Source of the DNA: an uncultured Ruminococcus sp.
GTDB taxonomy: Bacteria; Bacillota; Clostridia; Oscillospirales; Acutalibacteraceae
Assembly: GCA_910585865.1 (NCBI GenBank)
Contig: CAJUGO010000019.1
Span: 1 to 32,901, forward strand
DNA: 32,901 nt
Reading direction: 5' to 3'
This document shows, in pieces, positions 1-8,021 of the stretch. Position 1 is the stretch's first letter. Each line of letters begins with the position of its first letter. Both the position numbers and the translations under genes were made by a program. The notes beneath the pieces are model-generated. The model did no database searches, was not told where the DNA came from, and saw only the letters and a list, made by a program, of their open reading frames with translations.

Positions 1-91
1 AATATCATTTATTGCATTACCGTACAAAGCCAAAATACGGCTTATATGTACAATTCATTTTATGTAGATTATTTATTATTGAGAAAATGTT

Positions 92-120
92 TTGCTTTTT
101 TGGCGTATTCGGTTTATAAT
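92..120 (+). promoter_or_regulatory. Putative sigma-A promoter of the serine recombinase
   Basis: A -35-like TTGCTT (92-97) and a perfect -10 TATAAT (115-120) are separated by 17 bp. They lie about 70 bp upstream of the recombinase start, which has a GGAGG ribosome binding site at 174-178. The housekeeping-type promoter is inferred from spacing. If correct, the recombinase is not restricted to the mother cell by this promoter. Confidence 0.45.
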
Positions 121-187
121 AAGGTTGCAAGAAAGCCATTGTGTGAGGAATTTACATGTCATATAACTTATACGGAGGGATAATCTA

Positions 188-1906
188 ATGAAAGGGAAGG
201 ATAATCGAAAGTACGCTATCTATTCCAGAAAATCAAAATTCACCGGCAAGGGCGAAAGCATTGAAAATCAAATTGAGCTTTGCCGTCAACATATCAAGCT
301 CCACCATGAAAATGTAACAGAAGAAGACATACTTGTTTTTGAGGATGAGGGTTTCTCTGGCGGAAACGTCAACCGTCCACAGTTTCAGGCTATGATGAAG
401 CAAATCCGGGCAAATCGGATTCAGGTTGTGGTCTGCTACCGCTTAGACCGTATCAGCCGTAATGTGGGAGACTTTGCAAAACTCAAGGACGAATTTGATT
501 ACTACAACGTGGAGTTCACTTCAATCCGGGACGATTTTGACACCACGTCCCCCAGTGGCAGGGCTATGATGATGATGGTATCTGTTTTTGCACAGTTGGA
601 ACGTGAAACCACCGCAGAGCGTATCCGGGACAATATGCACGAGCTTGCCAAATCTGGACGGTGGTTAGGCGGCACAACGCCAACCGGATATAAAAGTACA
701 CATATTGTCGGTAGCATTACGATAGACGGAAAAGAGCGAAAAGCCTACAAACTGGATATCATTAAAGAAGAAGCGGATATTATCAGGCTGATTTACTCGA
801 AATTTATAGAAACCAATTCCCTTACCAAAACTGATACCTATTTGTTGCAGAATAATATTACCACAAAGAACGGGAAGAATTTCACCCGGTTTTCCATTCG
901 CTCCATTTTACAAAATCCGGTTTATATGATAGCCGACCAGAATGCATGGGAATATTTCGATAGTTTAGGCGTGAAGATTTACGCTGAACAATCGGAGTTT
1001 AATGGCAGACATGGAATCATGGCCTACAACAAAACCATTCAGAAATCCGGCAAGTCCAACCAAATGCGGGATATGGACGAATGGATTGTTGCAGTGGGAA
1101 AACACAAGGGCTTGATTGCCGGAGCTGTTTGGGTGAAAGTACAGGAACTGCTCAGTCAAAATCGTTCCAAGTCATACCGCAAGCCGAAAAGCAATGTGGC
1201 GTTATTGTCCGGTCTGCTGTACTGTGGGAACTGTCAAAACTTCATGCGACCGAAGCTCAGTCAGCGGACAAATGCACAAGGAGAGAAGATTTACAGCTAT
1301 CTATGTGAAACCAAAGAACGCAGCCGTTGTAAGCTCTGCAATAGCAAGAATCCCAACGGCAATGAGCTTGACAAAACGATATGCGAACAAATCAAGCTGA
1401 TTTCTGAAGACAGCTCCTATTTCATGACAAAATTAGCTAATGTTCAAAAGAAATTGGAAGATAATCGGGAAGAATACAATCAGCAGTTAGATACTCTTAA
1501 AAAGGAATTACAGAAAAATGAACAGCAGATTGCGAATCTGGTGAAAACCCTTGCAAAGATGCCAAATACCCCGGCATTCGATTACATCACGGAGCAGATT
1601 AACACGCTTCACGAGAAGAATGAGAAAATCAAGAATCGAATCCACGAACTGGATTCATTGACAAAAAACCATCTCTATTCCAATGAGGAATTTGACAGGA
1701 CAAAAGAACTGTTAAAATCCTTTGGGCAGTCTTTCGATACCATGGGAGTAGAACAGAAGCGAATAGCACTTAGAGCGTTCATTCGCCGGATTGTCTGGGA
1801 CGGGAAAAACGTCCATGTAGTGCTGTTTGGCGATACGGAATCGGAGATTGACTGCACCAATTTTGCAGAGGAAAACCCAGAGCCGTTGGGAACGGATAGC
1901 GAATGA
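188..1906 (+). CDS. Large serine recombinase (skin-element/ICE type)
   Basis: A 572-aa serine recombinase of the large (TndX/SpoIVCA-like) class, which performs site-specific strand exchange through a covalent serine intermediate. The N-terminal resolvase domain (about 8-150) carries YSRKS with catalytic Ser16, the RLDRISR segment near 85 and the QLERETTAERI helix near 140. A recombinase domain follows (about 160-300), then a zinc-ribbon with paired cysteines (CGNC near 350, further Cys near 375-390) and a coiled coil (about 415-500), as in large serine integrases. The start is set by GGAGG 10 bp upstream. The gene ends exactly at the junction with the sigK 3' half, and its TGA stop lies inside AATGA, the likely crossover core. 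It is visibly GC-richer than the genes to its right, which fits an acquired element. Whether it is a developmentally used skin recombinase or an ordinary element integrase is inference. Confidence 0.9.
   Translation: MKGKDNRKYAIYSRKSKFTGKGESIENQIELCRQHIKLHHENVTEEDILVFEDEGFSGGNVNRPQFQAMMKQIRANRIQVVVCYRLDRISRNVGDFAKLKDEFDYYNVEFTSIRDDFDTTSPSGRAMMMMVSVFAQLERETTAERIRDNMHELAKSGRWLGGTTPTGYKSTHIVGSITIDGKERKAYKLDIIKEEADIIRLIYSKFIETNSLTKTDTYLLQNNITTKNGKNFTRFSIRSILQNPVYMIADQNAWEYFDSLGVKIYAEQSEFNGRHGIMAYNKTIQKSGKSNQMRDMDEWIVAVGKHKGLIAGAVWVKVQELLSQNRSKSYRKPKSNVALLSGLLYCGNCQNFMRPKLSQRTNAQGEKIYSYLCETKERSRCKLCNSKNPNGNELDKTICEQIKLISEDSSYFMTKLANVQKKLEDNREEYNQQLDTLKKELQKNEQQIANLVKTLAKMPNTPAFDYITEQINTLHEKNEKIKNRIHELDSLTKNHLYSNEEFDRTKELLKSFGQSFDTMGVEQKRIALRAFIRRIVWDGKNVHVVLFGDTESEIDCTNFAEENPEPLGTDSE
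1902..1906 (+). other. Putative recombination core (att) AATGA between element and sigK
   Basis: The pentamer AATGA sits where the recombinase reading frame ends and the sigma-K reading frame becomes recognisable (Asn-Glu of NEILMH, frame 1902). From memory, the Bacillus subtilis skin element recombines at a 5-bp AATGA repeat in the same codons of sigK. The recombinase stop TGA (1904-1906) is part of the core, so it survives in any recombination product that keeps the pentamer. The partner AATGA should lie at the end of the 5' sigK half, left of the window. Confidence 0.7.
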
Positions 1907-2270
1907 AATTCTTATGCATTTCAGGAATGCAAAAAAAAGCGCACAGGATATATCGCTTAATGAAACAATTGATACTGACAAAGACGGAAATCCGCTTACT
2001 TTGCTTGATATAATGTCTGTAGACGATAATATCATTGATGAACTGGATTTTAAACTTAACAGTAAAAAACTCGGACAATTCATAAATGAAGAACTCAGCG
2101 AACGCGAAAAGAAAATTATCATTTTAAGATACGGTTTAAACGGCAGCGAGCCAATGACACAAAAAAATGTCGCTAAACAATTGAATATTTCTCGTTCATA
2201 TGTCAGCAGAATAGAAACTAAAGCCCTTAAGCTGCTGAGAAAAAGATTTGAAAACAGCTCTAACCTGTGA
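1902..2270 (+). pseudogene. sigK: sigK 3' half: C-terminal part of sporulation sigma factor K, split by an element
   Basis: These 122 codons encode the C-terminal half of a sigma-70-family mother-cell sporulation factor. The sequence opens with NEILMHFRNAKKSAQDISL, closely like sigma-K downstream of region 2. Region 4 follows: a LSEREKKIIILRYGL helix and a helix-turn-helix containing TQKNVAKQLNISRSYVSRIE, for -35 recognition. There is no start codon or region 2. The frame is open a little further left (to 1827), but that part reads as recombinase DNA and not sigma factor. This is the counterpart of B. subtilis spoIIIC: functional only if the element excises and joins it to the 5' half. It is labelled pseudogene only because it is incomplete here; the fragment itself shows no frameshift. 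Sigma-E is the closest alternative, but the NEILMH segment and junction position favour sigma-K. Confidence 0.85.
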
Positions 2271-2324
2271 TAAAATAAGAATATTAAAATTTTTTGTGCA
2301 AGTTGAATTTTACGGGGACTGACT

Positions 2325-3161
2325 ATGACAGAAACTACGGATTTTTACAAACAAGTTGAACACAGCATTTCAAAAACATATCGCAAAAGGATATGGAATC
2401 CCTTTATTGAGGGAGTTAAAAAATATAAGCTGATAAATGAAAACGATAAAATCGCGGTATGTATATCAGGAGGCAAAGATTCAGTAATACTTGCTGTAAT
2501 TCTCAGAATGCTTCAACGTTACAGTGAGATACCTTTTAATCTTGAATATATTTGTATGGATCCCGGATATACAAAAGAAAACCGCGTAAAAATTGAAGAA
2601 AATGCTGAAAAACTCAATATTCCCATAAAGTTTTTCAGCAAAAATATTTTTGAAACAGTAGATAAAACAAACAAAAATGCCTGCTATTTGTGCGCAAGAA
2701 TGCGAAGAGGGTCTTTATATGAATTTGCCCAGTCACTTGGTTGCAACAAAATAGCGCTCGGGCATCACTATTCGGATGTTATTGAAACTACTTTGCTCGG
2801 AATGCTGTACGGCGGACAAATTCAGGGAATGCTGCCAAAACTGAAAAGTACAAATTTTAAAAATATGCAGCTTATTCGTCCGCTTTACTGTGTCCATGAA
2901 AAAGATATAGTCGCTTGGAAAAATTATAATAATCTGGAATTTCTTGATTGTGCCTGCACCGTTACTCAAAAGTCAAATACTGAGGTATCTTTTTCAAAGC
3001 GTGCAGAGATCAAACAGCTTATCAAAACGCTTAAGCAAACAAATCCTAATGTTGAAAAATTAATATTTAATTCAATTCACAATGTGAATGCGGACACACT
3101 TGTCGGTTATAAACTCTTTGGAAAAAGGCACAGCTTTTTGGAAAACTTTGATAATCAGTGA
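2325..3161 (+). CDS. TtcA-like tRNA 2-thiocytidine synthetase, PP-loop ATPase
   Basis: A 278-aa PP-loop ATP pyrophosphatase of the TtcA/TtuA class, which adenylates a tRNA base before sulfur transfer. The PP-loop motif SGGKDS is at 48-53. CYLC supplies Cys120 and Cys123, and a further CAC pair at 209-211 can supply the third ligand of the [4Fe-4S] cluster typical of TtcA. The LGHHYSDVIET segment (145-155) is the conserved ATP/tRNA-side motif of the family. Length is normal. It starts 54 bp after the sigK fragment with a modest GGGG ribosome binding site. The exact substrate base is not provable from sequence, since C32 thiolation is inferred from family membership and other PP-loop thiolases look similar. 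Confidence 0.8.
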   Translation: MTETTDFYKQVEHSISKTYRKRIWNPFIEGVKKYKLINENDKIAVCISGGKDSVILAVILRMLQRYSEIPFNLEYICMDPGYTKENRVKIEENAEKLNIPIKFFSKNIFETVDKTNKNACYLCARMRRGSLYEFAQSLGCNKIALGHHYSDVIETTLLGMLYGGQIQGMLPKLKSTNFKNMQLIRPLYCVHEKDIVAWKNYNNLEFLDCACTVTQKSNTEVSFSKRAEIKQLIKTLKQTNPNVEKLIFNSIHNVNADTLVGYKLFGKRHSFLENFDNQ

Positions 3162-3204
3162 TTTCACTAAACAGCTATACTGCTATTTGTACGTTTTTTA
3201 ACTA

Positions 3205-3232
3205 TTGACATCAGTTCTATATGTGATATATT
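3205..3232 (+). promoter_or_regulatory. Putative sigma-A promoter of the CobW-family gene
   Basis: A perfect TTGACA (3205-3210) and TATATT (3227-3232) are spaced by 16 bp, 43 bp upstream of the CobW-family ATG. An AAGGAAG ribosome binding site follows. No convincing Zur operator was recognised. Confidence 0.55.
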
Positions 3233-3274
3233 AAAAAGTAAATAAGATTCTCAAAATTTGAAAGGAAGATATAA

Positions 3275-4504
3275 ATGGCTAGTCCAAAATTGCCTGTACC
3301 CGTTACACTGCTTACCGGTTACCTCGGTTCAGGCAAAACAACTCTCATTAACCATATATTAAACAATCAGGAAGGCTATAAATGTGCTGTCATAGTGAAT
3401 GATATCGGTGAAGTAAATATTGATGCCGAGCTTATTTCAAAGACTGGTGTTGTTACCCAAAAAGATTCAAATCTCGTACCGCTTTCAAACGGATGCATAT
3501 GCTGTACACTCAGTGTCGATCTTATCAACCAAATTACCGATCTTATAAAATCAGGCAGATTTGATTATATTCTTATTGAGGCCAGCGGAATATGTGAACC
3601 TCTGCCAATTGCGCAGTCAATTGCAGTTCTTGAAGGGGATGACGAAAATGAAATCCCGCAAATTTGCCGTCTTGATAATATTGTCACTGTTGTTGATGCA
3701 TTAAGAATGGCCACAGAATTTGGGTGCGGCAGCAATCTGCTTAATAATAGTATTGAAGATGACGACGTCGAAAATCTCCTAATTCAGCAAATCGAATTTT
3801 GCTCAACAATTATTCTTAATAAGGTTGATAAAGTTACTAATGAACAGCTTGACCGGGTTAAAGCTATGATTAGAACGCTTCAGCCAAAAGCAAAAATTAT
3901 TGAAGCAAGTTTCGGCAATGTAAATACAGCGGACATTCTTGATACTAAATGTTTTGACTTTGATGAAACAGCAGCATCTGCCGGCTGGGCACAGCTTTAC
4001 GATAAGGATATTAACGTGTCTGATGAAGCACATAATCCGCATCACAATCACGGACATAATCACGATCAAGAAGATCATTCGCACTGCGATCACAAACACG
4101 GGCATTGCTGCCATCATCATGATGACAGCGATGAGGAAGAATACGGAATAGCCACTTTTGTTTATTATCGCCGCCGTCCTTTTAATCAGGACAAGCTTCA
4201 GGATTTTGTAAATAACTGGCCAAAGAGCATAGTCCGTGCCAAGGGAATACTCTGGTTTGATGACAAAAGAGATGACATGTACATCTTTGAACAGGCGGGC
4301 ATTCAGATTACTGCTACCGAATCGGGCAAATGGCTTACGGCCTTTCCAAAAAAACAGCAAAAAATGTATCTTGAGGAGTATCCGGATATGGCTGAAAAAT
4401 GGGATGAAAAGTACGGTGACCGTGAAGTTAAGCTGGTATTCATCGGACAGCATATGAATAAATCTCAAATTATAGATGCACTTGACAGTTGTCTTGGAAA
4501 TTAA
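3275..4504 (+). CDS. CobW/COG0523 G3E GTPase, putative zinc metallochaperone
   Basis: A 409-aa cytoplasmic G3E-family GTPase related to YjiA, YeiR and ZNG1. It carries Walker A GYLGSGKTT (15-23), the metal-binding CxCC motif in GCICCT (Cys74, Cys76, Cys77) and the NKVD specificity motif (182-185). A histidine-rich linker at 253-283 (about a dozen His plus three Cys) precedes a CobW C-terminal domain (about 290-405). Proteins of this family couple GTP hydrolysis to delivery of Zn (or Co/Ni/Fe in some branches). The CxCC motif with a His-rich metal-store segment favours zinc, but this is inference. Its own promoter and a strong terminator (4517-4560) make it monocistronic. No cobalamin biosynthesis genes are nearby, so a cobW role in B12 synthesis is less likely. 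Confidence 0.85.
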   Translation: MASPKLPVPVTLLTGYLGSGKTTLINHILNNQEGYKCAVIVNDIGEVNIDAELISKTGVVTQKDSNLVPLSNGCICCTLSVDLINQITDLIKSGRFDYILIEASGICEPLPIAQSIAVLEGDDENEIPQICRLDNIVTVVDALRMATEFGCGSNLLNNSIEDDDVENLLIQQIEFCSTIILNKVDKVTNEQLDRVKAMIRTLQPKAKIIEASFGNVNTADILDTKCFDFDETAASAGWAQLYDKDINVSDEAHNPHHNHGHNHDQEDHSHCDHKHGHCCHHHDDSDEEEYGIATFVYYRRRPFNQDKLQDFVNNWPKSIVRAKGILWFDDKRDDMYIFEQAGIQITATESGKWLTAFPKKQQKMYLEEYPDMAEKWDEKYGDREVKLVFIGQHMNKSQIIDALDSCLGN

Positions 4505-4516
4505 TTCACAAACTAT

Positions 4517-4560
4517 AAACAACCATAACTCTGCTTATCGAGATTATGGTTGTTTATTTT
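4517..4560 (+). terminator. Rho-independent terminator after the CobW-family gene
   Basis: A 12-bp stem AAACAACCATAA/TTATGGTTGTTT (4517-4528 with 4544-4555), with an inner CTC/GAG extension, is followed by a T-rich tail. It begins 13 bp after the CobW-family stop. Confidence 0.8.
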
Positions 4561-4567
4561 ATGCATG

Positions 4568-4596
4568 CAAAAACGGCAATGAAAATTCATTGCCGT
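4568..4596 (-). terminator. Rho-independent terminator of the 121-aa lipoprotein gene
   Basis: The hairpin ACGGCAATGAA/TTCATTGCCGT (4573-4596) has an 11-bp perfect stem and a 2-nt formal loop that will open further. It is followed on the minus strand by TTTTTG. It lies 25 bp past the lipoprotein stop and back to back with the plus-strand terminator. Confidence 0.8.
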
Positions 4597-4620
4597 CAAA
4601 TGTTATATGCTCAAATTAAA

Positions 4621-4986
4621 TTATTTTGCAGGCTTATAGTCTGCATCATATGTAAATACGAGCTTTGTTCCGTCCTTGTCAATTGTAATTGTATCGTTTT
4701 CAAGTGTATACTCAATTGAATCACCGTCAGCTGTAAGGGTTTTGTCATCCCATGTAAGCTCTTGTGTCTCACCTGCAAATGTCAATTCACCTTTACCGCC
4801 GTCATTAAGCTTAAGATATCCGTCAAAACCTAAAGAAGAAAGCTGTTCTCCGGTAACTTCCATACCCATAGCAGTAGCAGAAGTAATTTTGTAGTATCCG
4901 GTTTTAGTTCCTCCGCAAGCTGTAAGTACCAATACTAAAACAAGTGCGGTAATTGCAGTCATACAAATTGATAAAAGTTTTTTCAT
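4621..4986 (-). CDS. Small lipoprotein of unknown function
   Basis: The 121-aa product starts at MKKLLSIC. That ATG is preceded by GAGGGG at 4992-4997; a longer frame opens only with an upstream TTG that overlaps this ribosome binding site, so it is not used here. A lipoprotein signal peptide ends in a lipobox with LTAC at about 20-23, followed by GG. The mature part (about 95 aa) is a small beta-rich domain with alternating strands and turns (GYYKITSATAMGMEV, LTFAGETQELTWDDK, DTITIDKDGTKLVF). The pattern resembles the lipocalin-like/META-type small lipoprotein domains common in Clostridia. No catalytic motif is visible. It is a single gene with its own terminator; function unknown. Confidence 0.8.
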   Translation of the reverse strand: MKKLLSICMTAITALVLVLVLTACGGTKTGYYKITSATAMGMEVTGEQLSSLGFDGYLKLNDGGKGELTFAGETQELTWDDKTLTADGDSIEYTLENDTITIDKDGTKLVFTYDADYKPAK

Positions 4987-5138
4987 TATTTTTCCCCTCA
5001 ATTAAAAATTTTTAGAAGATACAAAAATAAATTACTATTTCGTATATCTTCGACAATATTATACACCAATTTTATAATAATTTCAATATTATTTTAAAAT
5101 TATTCTTTATTTTATAAATTTCACCTATAACAAAAATT

Positions 5139-6347
5139 TTATTTGCGGGAATTATTAAGTACCTTGCGCATATACTTTGCAATATCAGTGTTATCTATAA
5201 CCTCGTCTTTGCATATATCTGCCGACTGCGCTCCTCCTGCCATAAGCAGAACATTAGTATTAGTGTGCTCACCGCCGGATGTAAAGCAACTGTCATTAAT
5301 ATCTTCTGCTGTTGCATTTTCAGGAATCCGCACCCCGCCTGTTTCATGGTCGGCAGTTACAAGAACAAGCGTACCCGGGTGGTCTTCTGCCCACTTTAAT
5401 ACATAGTCAACCGTTTTGTCAAACGACTGCATTTGCTCAAGTGTTGACTTCATATCACCCTTTGATTCAAATACATCAATATTACTTCCTTCAACCATAA
5501 GGAAAAATCCTTCGTCATTATCAAGAAGTTCAAGTGCTTTCGATGTCATTGTAGTAAGAGTAGGATTCATATCCGCCCTCGCCATATTAGCATATGCAAA
5601 CAAACCTAAAACCTTGCCGCTGTCACCGGAAATACTCAACAAATCTTTTTCGTTATTAATATATTTATAATTATTTTTATCAACTGCTTTGCGAACGCTT
5701 TTTATCTCATCGTAAAAATGCGAACCGCCGCCAAACATAACATCAATATCTGAGTTAATCATTTCACGCAGAATATCTTCATAATTACCGCGATTATCAT
5801 TATGTGCAGCCATTCCGGCAGGAGTGGCGTGACAAACATAGTGTCTGTCCACAAGACCTGTTTTCATATTAAGTGATTTTGCAAATTCGCATATTGTTTC
5901 AAGTTTTTCTCCGTCAGGACCGACACCTATATATTTGTTATATGTCTTATAACCCGTACTAAGCGCCGTAGCCGACGCCGCGCTGTCTGTAAATTCGGCA
6001 AGCCCGTCTGTTACTGACTGGGAATAAGTGCTGACATGAGTTTGATTTTTTAATCCGCTCATAACAAGCTTGTCACCCTTTACAATTTCTGAGGCTTTGA
6101 TTATGTTTTCACCCATTCCGTCGCCAATCATAAGTATAACATTTTTAACCTTTGCATTCTCATCAAGATTGTATTCTGCATAGTCAACCCATTCAAGCGA
6201 ATCCGTATCAGAAGATAACGCTGTTGTTTCTTGGGCAGCAACTGTTGCATCGACTGTGTTTTCAGACTGTGCCTTATCTCCGTTTGAGCAAGCAGTAAAT
6301 GATGCAGCCATGACAATAGCAAGAATAAACGCGAGTAATTTTTTCAT
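5139..6347 (-). CDS. Alkaline phosphatase-like lipoprotein with one altered zinc ligand
   Basis: A 402-aa surface lipoprotein (lipobox SFTAC, Cys20) of the alkaline phosphatase superfamily, which hydrolyses phosphomonoesters outside the membrane using two Zn and one Mg. Visible family motifs are MIGDGMG (metal Asp76), TDSAASATA (nucleophile Ser122), HATPAGMAAH with a following Arg (173-186), EGSNID (Glu286, Asp291), TADHETGG (Asp333, His334) and GEHT (His361). The position four residues after Asp291, normally a Zn1-ligand His (as in IDWGGH), is Ser295 here (IDVFES), read directly in the DNA. Activity may therefore be altered, or another residue may substitute. The start is supported by GAGG at the expected distance. 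No Pho operator was recognised. Confidence 0.88.
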   Translation of the reverse strand: MKKLLAFILAIVMAASFTACSNGDKAQSENTVDATVAAQETTALSSDTDSLEWVDYAEYNLDENAKVKNVILMIGDGMGENIIKASEIVKGDKLVMSGLKNQTHVSTYSQSVTDGLAEFTDSAASATALSTGYKTYNKYIGVGPDGEKLETICEFAKSLNMKTGLVDRHYVCHATPAGMAAHNDNRGNYEDILREMINSDIDVMFGGGSHFYDEIKSVRKAVDKNNYKYINNEKDLLSISGDSGKVLGLFAYANMARADMNPTLTTMTSKALELLDNDEGFFLMVEGSNIDVFESKGDMKSTLEQMQSFDKTVDYVLKWAEDHPGTLVLVTADHETGGVRIPENATAEDINDSCFTSGGEHTNTNVLLMAGGAQSADICKDEVIDNTDIAKYMRKVLNNSRK

Positions 6348-6757
6348 ATGAATACCTCACTTTTGTATTAGTGCTTGGTTAATAATATCAAAACACATAG
6401 ATAGTGTAGATTTTCACTATTTGTGTGCTTTATCATTATTTAACAAGCTATATTTATATTCTACTGCAAAATAATTTTAAGTCAATACTGCATGCAACAA
6501 ATAATATTACTAACATACAATACCGTCCTGTGCAATATATCCGTAATGATCAAATGCCCAATACTCAATAGATTTAACTTTTAACTTAATATTCATACAT
6601 CGCAGAGAAGAATACCAATGAAAAACATTTTAGCCTATCTCTATTAACTAGTTCGACAAATCAATCATTTTTAGTAAACTGCAGCTTGAAAAGGCAATGC
6701 GCCCTATACTCAGAAAATTATCTTAGATTTCTATATGTTTTATAATGAAATACCTAT
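6348..6757. other. Intergenic stretch with a possible gene remnant and no firm regulatory site
   Basis: This stretch holds the leader of the phosphatase gene (on the right, minus strand) and AT-rich DNA. A short near-palindrome (TAGTG...CACTA, about 6400-6420) lies upstream of the phosphatase and could be an operator, but nothing identifies it. A minus-strand 28-codon ORF at 6510-6596 (MNIKLKVKSIEYWAFDHYGY...) reads like coding sequence but has no clear ribosome binding site. It may be the tail of a lost gene. Nothing else was seen. Confidence 0.4.
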
Positions 6758-6782
6758 GCTCCCCCGTAATAAACGGAGGAGC
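6758..6782 (-). terminator. Hairpin downstream of the beta-propeller lipoprotein gene
   Basis: A 10-bp stem GCTCCYCCGT/ACGGRGGAGC (6758-6767 with 6773-6782, one G-T pair) with a 5-nt loop lies 25 bp after the lipoprotein stop. It lacks a clear U-tract on the minus strand, so it may stabilise the mRNA 3' end or terminate only weakly. Confidence 0.45.
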
Positions 6783-6807
6783 ACTAAAGAATTAAGATTC
6801 TGCTGTT

Positions 6808-8010
6808 TTATGAACTATAAATTGTGTTTATTTCAGCCTTTCCTTTTAATAAATTATCCTTATCAATATAATGTAATTTTACACCTGTTTCTTTATCTTC
6901 TAAATAAAAAATATATCTATCGTCACCTATGAAAAATTCATTTGCAAATCCATCAGGAAAATCAACCGCAGCAAGTAGTTTTTCATTTTTGTCATAAATT
7001 TTAAAAATGTTTTTTTCGAGGTCATCAATTGTTTTCCCTGTTTTTATATAGGTAAAAACATCATCCGAATAATATAAATCATATATATTTTCAAATTTAA
7101 AATCGAGTTTTGTCCGTTTCCCGTTCTGATCTAAAAAATACAAATACTTTATTTTTTTATCATAATCAGCATCTGTATAAACCATGCAGTTATCTTTGAA
7201 TCCCTGATAAACTATTCCGTCTTCCGAAATATCAGAATTTAATATATAATTACTTTCACCTGAAGCAGTATAAACATATATATACTCGAAAGGAGAAATA
7301 TTCTCCCCATTTAACATATCATTAAATTGCTTCTCATTTTTAAACCCGCTAACACAATAATATATGTTGTTTGCATAAGCAAAAAAATTGCTTAATTGAG
7401 GCATATATAATTCTACCGCATCTAAATCAAAATAAACTTTAGTGTTTTTGTCTGATAAGTCAAAGCCCTCGACTTTACCATCTGAATCTGTAGCATAATA
7501 AATTATTCCTCTGTGTATTATCCAACGCAGTATCTGTTTATTTACGGAAAATATTTTTTTTAATTCTGTACCATTGGATTGTGCTTCGTATATTGAATTT
7601 ATAACAACCAGCTTATTACCCTCATAATACGATTCATCTTTTAATATATATAACTTATTATTTAAAAAATAAAAATCTGTATTGATTAAATTATCCAATA
7701 AATAAGCATTGCACTGGCTTAGTTTAGAATAATCAGTTTCTTTATCATGCAAACAATTATTCTTATTACACAACGGTATTGCGATCATGTTGTCTTCATC
7801 AGCAAAATACAAAAAATTATTTATAGAAAAATAATATCCGTTATTTCCTTTCTGAACAGTAAAATTTCCTGTGGATAAATCACAAAAACTATACGGATAA
7901 TCCCTAATTTCATCATATGTATTAATGTTTTTACTTTTAATGCTGTTATTTGTACAACCAATGCTGCTTGCCATAATGACAAGCAGTAAAATTATTACTG
8001 TTTTTTTCAT
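6808..8010 (-). CDS. Lipoprotein with beta-propeller-like repeats (DUF5050-type), unknown function
   Basis: A 400-aa lipoprotein with a short hydrophobic leader and lipobox SIGC (Cys19). The mature region is a run of beta strands with repeated YFA/YYA/YFL motifs, and includes CNKNNCLH (Cys81, Cys86) and a later QCNAY (Cys100). That cysteine pattern recurs in Firmicutes lipoproteins with a DUF5050/TolB-like propeller, and these cysteines may form a disulfide outside the cell. No enzymatic motif is seen; a sensing or binding role at the surface is only a guess. It starts 11 bp after the preceding secreted-protein gene with an AAGAGG site, so the two form an operon. The DNA is more AT-rich than the neighbouring phosphatase gene. 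Confidence 0.75.
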   Translation of the reverse strand: MKKTVIILLLVIMASSIGCTNNSIKSKNINTYDEIRDYPYSFCDLSTGNFTVQKGNNGYYFSINNFLYFADEDNMIAIPLCNKNNCLHDKETDYSKLSQCNAYLLDNLINTDFYFLNNKLYILKDESYYEGNKLVVINSIYEAQSNGTELKKIFSVNKQILRWIIHRGIIYYATDSDGKVEGFDLSDKNTKVYFDLDAVELYMPQLSNFFAYANNIYYCVSGFKNEKQFNDMLNGENISPFEYIYVYTASGESNYILNSDISEDGIVYQGFKDNCMVYTDADYDKKIKYLYFLDQNGKRTKLDFKFENIYDLYYSDDVFTYIKTGKTIDDLEKNIFKIYDKNEKLLAAVDFPDGFANEFFIGDDRYIFYLEDKETGVKLHYIDKDNLLKGKAEINTIYSS

Positions 8011-8021
8011 TACTATGCCTC

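Noticed and set aside
150..175. Possible sigma-E (mother-cell) promoter GTCATATA... just before the recombinase
   Set aside because: It would overlap the ribosome binding site, leaving no room for a leader, and the -10 does not match. The TTGCTT/TATAAT pair further upstream fits better.
1712..2122. Minus-strand open frames across the recombinase/sigK junction
   Set aside because: They are antisense to the sigma-K fragment and recombinase, with no start signals or recognisable domains.
3803..4522. Long minus-strand open frame (239 codons) opposite the CobW-family gene
   Set aside because: It is antisense to a well-supported GTPase gene; the Ile/Met/Val-rich product mirrors the His/Asp codons of the real gene.
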